Shown one piece after another: positions 56,411 to 64,000 of a DNA stretch of 64,000 nucleotides; within the stretch, counting starts at the first letter, position 1; every line of letters begins with the position of its first letter. The DNA is from Cristatella mucedo (Eukaryota; Bryozoa; Phylactolaemata; Cristatellidae), in NCBI GenBank assembly GCA_009760855.2, contig WPIO01000034.1:577001-641000 (forward strand). Direction: 5' to 3'. Position numbers and translations under genes: made by a program. The notes under the pieces were generated by a model. That model had not been told where the DNA came from. It did no database searches and worked only from the letters and a program-made list of their open reading frames with translations.

Positions 56411-56496
56411 TGACAGAGAGACAGAGACAGAGACAGAGGGAGACAGATGGAGACAGAGAAACACAGTGAGTGAGGCAGAGAGAGAGACAGAGAATT

Positions 56497-56540
<44 letters not shown>

Positions 56541-56640
56541 TGTGAGAGAGAGAAATAAATGGAGGTAGAGGCAGTAAGAAATGTAATGATAATTGTAAGT
56601 AATGAGAAATGTAAGTGCAAGAGAGAGAATATGACGAAGA
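56338..56640. repeat. (GA)n purine tract replacing the deleted gene
   Basis: Pure AG repeat at 56338-56406, GACAGA-type repeats to 56500, a second AG run at 56503-56535, then purine-rich sequence. It sits exactly where copy 3 jumps from the equivalent of 44850 to 48035. Confidence 0.95.
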
Positions 56641-57125
56641 CAAGCAAGGATAGAGGAAGATTGAAAAACCAGAGCAAGAGACACACACATATGACCGAGA
56701 TGACAGATGGCCATTGATGCAATTGCTTGACTAAAGGTGGAGAGAGGAAGCTTGAAGGGTCGCTTCTCCGTGTTTCGCTAACGTAGCCTTCGCACAGCGT
56801 TAATTGTCGCAAAAGGCCTGCAAAGTGTATCCAAGCTGAGAGCGCACACGATTATTCATTCATCAATGAGCGAAAATACATGAGCGTTTTTTGCCACTTT
56901 CACATTCCCACGTGAGCGCAAAACATCTTCATTCAGTGGTCCTATGTAACAACCCAACAATTAAAGGAGAAATGGCACTTTTGAATTTGGCTGGCGCTAG
57001 CATTTGGCTGTATTCATGCTATCCGAATCGTTGTTGACAGCTTTCAGAACGTAAAGATTGAACAGTTTGAAGCTCAATCAGATGTCACAGTTTAACACTA
57101 AGGGCTTTTAATCCTTTGTGAAGTT

Positions 57126-57311
57126 GAGCCGTAATGGCTCACTAGGTATGGCGGTTACTTTTCACGACCTCGGCCCCGAGGTCTTGGGTTCGAATCCCGT
57201 GGTGGGTGATCCTTTATCGCCACTGCAAGCGGTTGCGATAACCGTCAAGGCTCTTCTATCGCTATGCAAAAAGAGGCTGTTAAATCAGATTGTATCTAAT
57301 TATTTTATTTA
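57126..57311 (+). mobile_element. SINE-A copy
   Basis: GAGCCGTAATGGCTCACTAG head (A-box), GGGTTCGAATCCC B-box, GGTGATCCTTTATCGCC, and an AGAGGCTGTTAAATCAG tail followed by an ATTT-rich end. The best preserved SINE-A in the window, lying just right of the tandem array. Confidence 0.9.
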
Positions 57312-57554
57312 AAGATGCAAATACTGGTCTCACCTGCATTGTAGGCTGGAGAGTCTATGCAAGAGCTTGCCGCCAGTGCTCGTCGAGAAACCTCGACGCG
57401 TGGTTTCGCGGCAATCACGTACCGCAGGTAGAAGCGCTCTGCACCGAATGTACTCGCCCGCTGTCTGACCAGTCTTTGTATCGAAGAACTTCGACCGGGA
57501 TCAGCATGGAGCGAGCGGAACGTACCAAGGCTATCGTCCTCACTCTGGAAAATG

Positions 57555-58045
57555 GTCGCACCTCGCCTGTATCTCCGTCAGCAACTCCACAAAGTCATAA
57601 AGACCATGTGGGCGTTACGCAGGAGAGTTTTGTATAGCCCACTCACAGCCTAAGCGGCTTTCGGTACGCATTCGGTAGCCAACAGACTTCATCTCACGCA
57701 ACAAAGAGAAAGTGGGAAGCATAGCAGAGTTAGGAGAGCAGTTGAGGTAGTGAGTAGCATAGAAGTAGCAGTTCAGGACCGCTGAAAAAGATGTGCCATA
57801 GTCGGCAGTTGGAGAGTAGATGTCGTTGCGTAAGAATTGTGGAAGCGAGTTCTACAGTCTAGGACCTGCAGAGCTAAAGCTTCTGTCGCCAACTGTCTTT
57901 AAGCGGAGGAATGGGACAGCTAATTTATTGTCCACACGGGACCTGAGGGCGCGAACAGGCTGAAACTGATGTAGCAGTTCAGCTAGGTATGAAGGAGCCA
58001 AGCCGTGGCGGGCCTTGTGGGTCAGCATAAGAACTTTGCTCCGTC
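57555..58045 (-). mobile_element. LINE-B 3' fragment
   Basis: Nearly the same sequence as 27145-27640, including ARHGLAPSYLAELLHQFQPV and TVGDRSFSSAGPRLW on the minus strand and the terminal CTCCTGCGTAACGCCCACAT. It is 5' truncated at about 58045. Confidence 0.88.
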
Positions 58046-61000
58046 TGCAGACGGCCGCGAGCGTGGACACTAGACACCGCCGAGCTCACCTTGGCACCTT
58101 AGGGCGTGGCCTAGCGTGCTACGTGGGCGGAACGTTGCATAACGAGCCATGCCATGGCGACACCAGGCACCATGCGAAGCCTCGGGCGTTACTCGAAGGG
58201 GCCAAACGGAATGCAGCCCGCCCATTGGCTCAGTACTGCTAATGAGTGGCGGCCCGCCGCGACGAACCCACGTGGGCCGATAACCCTTGACCTGATGCTG
58301 CTGGCCGGCAGCCCCGAGGCGACCGGGCACTATCGCAGCGCAGCTACTGCTCAGCGCTCCGTTCCGCCCATTGAAAGGTATTGGTTGTGAATTTGCATTT
58401 TTTCAGCAGTATTTCGCCCTGAAAGCATTACGCAAAAGTACGATTATTAGCAATATATTACTCCTATCATTAACGATAACGTTATTGCCAACTTTCAAGC
58501 TCCCACTTTCAAGCGACAAAACTGAGTGCGGCTGCGGCTTCGGCTTCATGCCGGAGCCTTGGACGACGGAGACGATTCCGTTGGGACGCCTTGGGACGTA
58601 TCGGTGCAGCTGGCACGCGACCAGGGGAAGTCGCAGGGAAGTAGTAGCACGCACCAAACTTTTTGAGATTTTGCTGGCGTGCTATAGCTTGCAATAATGA
58701 TGTATTGTAATTGCATTATAGACAGTCATAATTTGACGGTTTGGCAACGGCAAACTCTATGCATACAGTATTCCATACTCCTGCATGGCGGATTATAATA
58801 CCGTCTTTGTAAGGTTTGCTATTCTAATGTACTTAAATATCCCCGGCTATTTTATTCGACGTAACAGAGATTTGCTGTCAATTCACACCCGACGAGGTCA
58901 ATGCCCGAAAATTCACTCAAGGACGAAAGGCAAAGCAATTTTATCTGGACAACCGGACGATGGCCGATCGATGCGGTGTAGCATCGAATGCTCGCGGGCT
59001 GTGCTGCCGTACCGCTCTGCTGGAGCGAATCGTCCACTCCCGAATGGCTGCTCTGATTTCGCAATAAGTATGTCGCCCCCACCCGTGGGCTGCGTGGGCT
59101 CTTCGGCGTGCGGTGCGTCGAGTTGTAAAGCGCTACTTACGGGAACTTAACTTCACGTCTGCACGCTCACAATGTGGCCCCTAGTCTACATCAATCGTAC
59201 CATGGAGCTGCTTACAACTTTCATGCACTTGTGCACCTCGTTGCATTCGTGCGACCTCCTGCGGCACCCGACAAACTAGGAAGAGTGTTAGATCAAGTGT
59301 CCTGCAAACACATGCACTCATCTATTTGTTTTGTTTTTTTACCAGCTGACGCTTTTGGCACTAGCACATCCAAAGGTTATTAACCCTGCCTAGTTGGTGC
59401 TTTTGTTTAAGCACTAAGACCACTCGGTCATGATGGTGAATGCAACGCAACTGGGTGCTAACACTTGCACTAACATACATAAAGTAAGTGGCCGAAAGCA
59501 TAATGCCCAGACGGAACTTGCTACAGCAGCTAATAGAGTCTAGGCACGCAGATCGGTGGCATCCAGCCATTGCTTTGCTTCGACAAGCAGTACCGAAATT
59601 TATTTTGTAGGCGCGAAAAATGACACCACACAGCAAGATTGTGCCCACAAAGGCCAAACAGTTTGCAACTCGAATGCTTGGTCTCGGTGGACAGCAGTAA
59701 AAATATCAATGCACAATTGATGCACGCAAGTCTTAAGCAATAACAGTTTAAGGTTTGCATTGCCTACCTGTGCAGGCTCTAAAATATTTACCAACTTCGA
59801 AAACATGACCAGAATGCACAAGCGCCAAGTAAAACTTGGATTACTGTTTCCGTTAATCAGTGAGTGACAATGATCTATGCATCCAGCGACTGCCACGGTT
59901 GAAGAACCTCCCTGATCTCTCTTACAATATTTTCCATCAATATGGCACTAAAGATCCAGAACATTCCTTATTTCTCAAATGGTTTCTAATTCGGCATTTT
60001 GATAAGTTTCAGGGAGACCAAACTTTTCCCTGAACTTCTCTTATTTTTACGTCACAGAAATAGAACAGCTTGAACATCGTGGCTCGAGCTTCGAAGCTAA
60101 TTCTGTCTGACTATTCGCATGCTTAGGTAGTCGTTAACTTCTAGTTCGGTAAAAGTTCTAAAAAACTTGTGTGGATGTGCAACGGGACTTTCTAGTGAAA
60201 CTATGTGTGCTAAAGCAAACACAGTTTTCTAGAGCTCACAAGGATTATATGGAGGTAAGTTAGAACTATTATCAGCTAATGCACATATTTTCTCCTCACC
60301 CGGGCAATGCAACGATGCATTGCTTGTATATATAATTATGCCGTAATTATAATTATACGTAATATATTACCTGCTAGAAAAGTCCTGTCAGTTACCTAAA
60401 TCCACAGTATATCTGTATAAATTCACGATATTTCACTGATGTGTTCTCTCAAGAAAATTGCCTTCTTAGCTCCGTAGCAAATTACTGTTGGACTGGGTAG
60501 CACTGCAATATACTACAGGCTTACCAAAAATGCAATCCGCAACAAATATGTCGCTTAAAAATAAATACCGATTGCATATAACAACCCTAATTATTAAAGG
60601 GTATCAATTCCATTTCACGACATTCCCCACGATAGTGCTCAAGACACCGGACAGCTAAGTTCTACCCCATCAGTTGGCATAATCCATCAATACCACAGTC
60701 CACTTGGAATGTTACAAAGTCAACTTTCTCTGACAAAGTAACAATGACATGCAGTGAAATTTATTATCCTAGTATGAAATGAAAAGGTAATAACAATAAT
60801 AAGCCATTCGATTACATACTAAGAAACTTGAATTCTCTCGCGGTATTTTAAATAAGTTGGAAAGGCAATCCATTGGTTAGGAATAGCAAGTCTGCAAGTA
60901 TAAGCTTACATGGAAAAACCGATTTCCAGTAGACCTCGATGAATCGCGAGGAACCAAAATGTACCACTCAAAAATGTACTCGGTCGTCACAAAAAATGTG

Positions 61001-63420
61001 ATGCTCTATTAACGGATTGCTGACTCGGAAAAAATTGCGACTGAGAATGTGTGCCGAGTTAAATACATCAGAATATGATTCTCGCCAGTCCGGAAAAGTT
61101 ATTTATCATCTCTAAATTAGCAGCAATCTCCGAATATTGCCTTTCTCTGAAAAACTCCAGCATAAAATTATCACGGGGCTCTCGGTAAGGCAGTCAAACT
61201 TGTCAGAAATTAATCCTTAGACCTAGCACTAGCACATGAATTGCAAAGATTCTCCGAGAGATGCTGCGGCAGATGCGGACGTCATAAAAACGATGAATGA
61301 AAGATAAAATATTAGAAGTGAGTCTACTACCGAAAAAGAGGCTTCAGCAAAGATTGTCCACCTAATGGCAGCACGTGTCATCAACAAAATTAGAGCTTTC
61401 AGTAAGCTGAAACTGCTAAACGTTGGTGATTGTGGGACAGGCAAACGATCAAACCGGCATATGGACAAACTACTAAGAGTATTAGATCAAGTGTACTGCA
61501 AACACATGTACTCATCTATTTGGTTTTAATTAGCAGCAAAACTGTCAAAGTTCCATTAGTATGAATTGACCAACAGGTTACTTGCTCGTTTGAAACTGTA
61601 CAAACAATCAGCCTAACAGCACTTACAAATACAATAGTTTCAATGATTTAACATTTATCACAGCGCAAGAGCATCGAGAATATAACACACACTTGTTTCA
61701 GTTACTCATTTTAGGAAGATTCCGAGCCATTATGTAAAAACTGGCGGCAGTTTGCTTCTAACCTGAATTAATTTTTTGCTATACAGCCTACTGAAGGCCT
61801 CGAGTAGGATTCACAAGTTTCCTTGTCTACTTTCAATATGGAAAAAATGACCTGGCTTTCAAATTGCAGGCGTCCAAACGATCACGACTCCCCTGACTTA
61901 AAATAAACCATATGCTGGTGGATACTTGACCATCGAACAGCTAGCCTAATGAGCTAAGGCATAGCGCCAGCCGAGTGCCTCCATTTGCTATATAAAAAGA
62001 AGCAAAAAAAAAGATTTTAGAGGCTGGGGAACAAATAAAAGTGCAGCAGCAATCGGGAGCAGAACGCCAATGATACAAACTGCAAAGCCTTTGCTTGCCT
62101 AAGAAAAACCATTTTTTTATCGTTGTCATTATTATTTTTATCTAAGAGCCTGCGTGTAGTAAGAACAATGCTTGCCGTAAAGGTGTGCAAGTAGCCTTTT
62201 GTATCGATCACGGCTGATTGCTATGTCCTCAAGAGTCTACAATGGTCTGATCTAGTGTTCTTGTGTTTTCCGCTTTTGATTATGAGTTACGCCTTTGCTC
62301 TTCCTTTCACTGGTCACGAGTGGCCGGGAAAGGCAGTGTGGGGCAGAGAGCCATTGCAACTGATACTAGTTCTACTCACAGAGCAGGTTTGAGGGGTGCC
62401 GTATGAGAGCAGACTCGTCAGTCAAAGTGGTAAGGTTCGCTGCAGCAAGCGATCTCTGTCATGTCTAACACTCGCTACGAAGACGAACAGAAGGAGTGTG
62501 CCTAAGCGGTCAATTTGAAAAGGTGTTAGAGCTCAAGGTTAAGCATTCTTCTCATTTGCATGACTGCAACATGCAGCTATTTCCGGAAGCAATAAATGAT
62601 TGAAAATTATAATTCATTTGCATAGGGCCCCAAGAAAACAATCTCTATTTAGGAGCTTCACATGTGCCTCCGGGCTCGAGCCCGTGACCTCAGTCAGACC
62701 TTGGTCGATGCGAGCACCTTAAACGCTTGACCAATCCAGCTCGTCGACCTTAGCAGGCAATAATGCATACTGCAAAACGAATAACTAATCTGGTATGGGA
62801 GATGGTTTGGGTTGCTATTTGCACCCCCAGCAGCGACTGAAGGAAACGATTGAACGCTGACAATTCAGGCAGCAATAATAAAAGTGCCGCATCCAAAACG
62901 TGGCCTCCTAATAGAACTAAATCTCTTTCTAAGCACCATAGGTAGGATGGAGGAGAATCATTATAAATGAGAATAGATAGTCGCATGTAAATTATTTGCA
63001 TTAGTAAACTCATAAGGGAAAATTCACGTACACTGAGTACATGCTGCGAGGGATATGTGGATACGATCTGCAAAGAAATCTCGGGAGCTAACCACATGGC
63101 TAAATGACCTGAATCAGAGTAGCCCAAGATGCAAAGGAATGTCCAGAAGGCGAGTATGTCAAATAGGTAGGGCACAGAAAGAGATTAGGGGATAGAAAAT
63201 AATGCAGTCGAAGACATATCGCAAGTGTTTGAAGAACAGCATAATTTGAGTATAATAATATAATAACATAATAACAGCATAATTGAGGCTAGTCCGTTAA
63301 AGAGCTTTAAAATCTTAGGCCCAACTCGTCAAACCCATACAGATGGGCAAGCTTGGATGGTTGTCACCGTGACGGACTGTGTCATGAAACAAATAGGCTA
63401 GCTTTTGTTGATAAAAATCG
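58046..63420. other. Long stretch without a supported gene
   Basis: GC-rich at 58046-58660, then AT-rich. Short frames exist on both strands, but none shows family motifs. A 60-bp segment is repeated at about 59281-59340 and 61476-61535 (TTAGATCAAGTGTNCTGCAA). A plus-strand frame at 61237-61527 is protein-like but has an in-frame TAA. A LINE-A-type hairpin remnant (-) lies near 62910-62945. Confidence 0.4.
62606..62743 (-). mobile_element. SINE-B copy
   Basis: Reverse orientation: AGGGCCCCAAGAAAACAATC hairpin end, GGGCTCGAGCCCGTGACCTC (B-box) and CACCTTAAACGCTTGACC. More diverged than the copy in the tandem unit. Confidence 0.82.
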
Positions 63421-63428
63421 TTGCTAGC

Positions 63429-63580
63429 CGTTGCAGCCCCCGAAGATTGGGTGAGATAGCCAGTCATTTTGCAACAGTTGACGCACTTTGGCGATTTTTC
63501 TATCTTGTTCTTTAGTTTTTAAGTTCACTCCGGCATCGGCAGCCTGTCTCATTAAGCTATTGAGCATTTGCTCACGCTAG
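63429..63580 (-). CDS. Possible terminal exon, minus strand
   Basis: On the minus strand an open stretch after a CTAG acceptor near 63577 reads REQMLNSLMRQAADAGVNLK then TKEQDRKIAKVRQLLQNDWL then SHPIFGGCNG and TAG. Composition is that of a helical, charged C-terminus. No upstream exon could be joined inside the window, and the polypyrimidine tract before the acceptor is poor. It conflicts with the plus-strand frame next to it. Confidence 0.3.
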
Positions 63581-63816
63581 CTGTTGACAACCATATAATT
63601 CAGTGTGAAAGGCAAAACCTGCAAGCAGTTAGGAGCGAGCTAATCAAAAGCACCAATGCATATTTACAGCAGGTGGCTAGCCTATCAGTCAAAAAAGGGA
63701 TATCAAGGTATTTAGATGTTGCAGCCAAGTTCGCCGATGCTCAGAGAAAGCATGGGCTTCGAAGGGAAATTGTAAAATGGCCACGTATTGATAATTGGCA
63801 TTACGTAATTTTGTAG
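63556..63816 (+). CDS. Possible exon or short frame, plus strand
   Basis: Open frame with a heptad-like pattern: HIIQCERQNLQAVRSELIKS, then VASLSVKKGISRYLDVAAKF, ADAQRKHGLRREIVKWPRI and a stop at 63814. It has no ATG at its start, so it would need an upstream exon. No family recognised. Only one of this and the minus-strand candidate is likely to be real. Confidence 0.25.
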   Translation, partial: AIEHLLTLAVDNHIIQCERQNLQAVRSELIKSTNAYLQQVASLSVKKGISRYLDVAAKFADAQRKHGLRREIVKWPRIDNWHYVIL

Positions 63817-64000
63817 CCACGAGCAATGCAACCACAACATGCAAGCAAGTTGTAGAGACCAGCTGCAAAGGGAACGAACATTGTGCGTCAGATTAGCCAT
63901 AGCCGCGTGAGGACTATTTGGACTTTCCAACTGATGAATAAAGAATATTAAAGGCAAGCGCAAGCAGTGCCTTAAAGATGTGTAGCCGCTACCATGACGA

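Larger units (their letters stand above)
55016..57060. repeat. Tandem unit, copy 3: diverged and internally deleted
   Basis: Still recognisable as the unit. GGATAGCGGAATGG and TTCAAGGCCCTAGTAATGCT mark its start, and CGATGATCAGTAGGTTTAAG (55558) matches 43290. It then skips to the equivalent of about 44110 (TGCTCATAAATAGGCTTTGG) and follows the unit to about 44850 (56290-56330). After a purine-rich tract it resumes at the equivalent of 48035 (56770) and ends near 57050. All ten exons of the gene are missing. Divergence is much greater than between copies 1 and 2. Confidence 0.9.

Noticed and set aside
56132-56812. Long Ser-Leu repeat frames on the minus strand
   Set aside because: Translations of the (GA)n tract in the decayed third tandem copy.

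Overview
This is metazoan nuclear DNA. The genes carry spliceosomal introns with GT-AG boundaries. The two recognisable housekeeping genes are animal-type, and about a third of the visible structure is CR1/L2-style non-LTR retrotransposon debris and tRNA-derived SINEs. The species cannot be fixed from sequence alone. No bacterial operons, CRISPR arrays, rRNA or intact tRNA genes are seen.

Layout. 1-1020: low-complexity and GC-rich flank with a short minisatellite. 1037-1711 (-): intronless SFT2-domain vesicle-transport gene (SFT2D3-like). 1712-2030: short divergent promoter interval. 2031-21711 (+): complete six-exon gene for COP9 signalosome subunit 6 (COPS6/CSN6, 315 aa). Its large introns are packed with LINE fragments, SINEs, a 557-bp MITE with a TTA target duplication, and microsatellites. 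21712-42700: mostly repeats: three non-LTR families (called here LINE-A, LINE-B and LINE-C), two SINE families (SINE-A, SINE-B), satellites, a SINE-broken reading frame at 25.5-26.7 kb and one orphan terminal exon at 29.6-29.7 kb (-).

42760-57060 is the most unusual part. A unit of about 6.3 kb is present in tandem. Copies 1 and 2 are almost identical. Copy 3 is older, diverged and internally deleted. In copies 1 and 2 I can join ten exons with correct splice sites and matching phases into one 269-aa open frame (45553-47919 and 51848-54214, + strand). I do not recognise the protein. It carries an SILK tetrapeptide followed by an R-I-R-F (RVxF-type) motif, the arrangement used by several protein phosphatase 1 docking proteins. 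Copy 3 has lost all ten exons, and a purine-rich (GA)n tract sits in their place.

57120-64000: a SINE, a LINE-B 3' fragment, then about 5 kb with no gene I can support. Near the right edge there are two mutually exclusive protein-like frames.

The mobile elements are related to each other. The 3' hairpin tail of LINE-A (a GCGCC/GGCGC stem enclosing AGAGA/TCTCT) also ends SINE-B, as expected if SINE-B is mobilised by the LINE-A reverse transcriptase. SINE-A lacks that tail.
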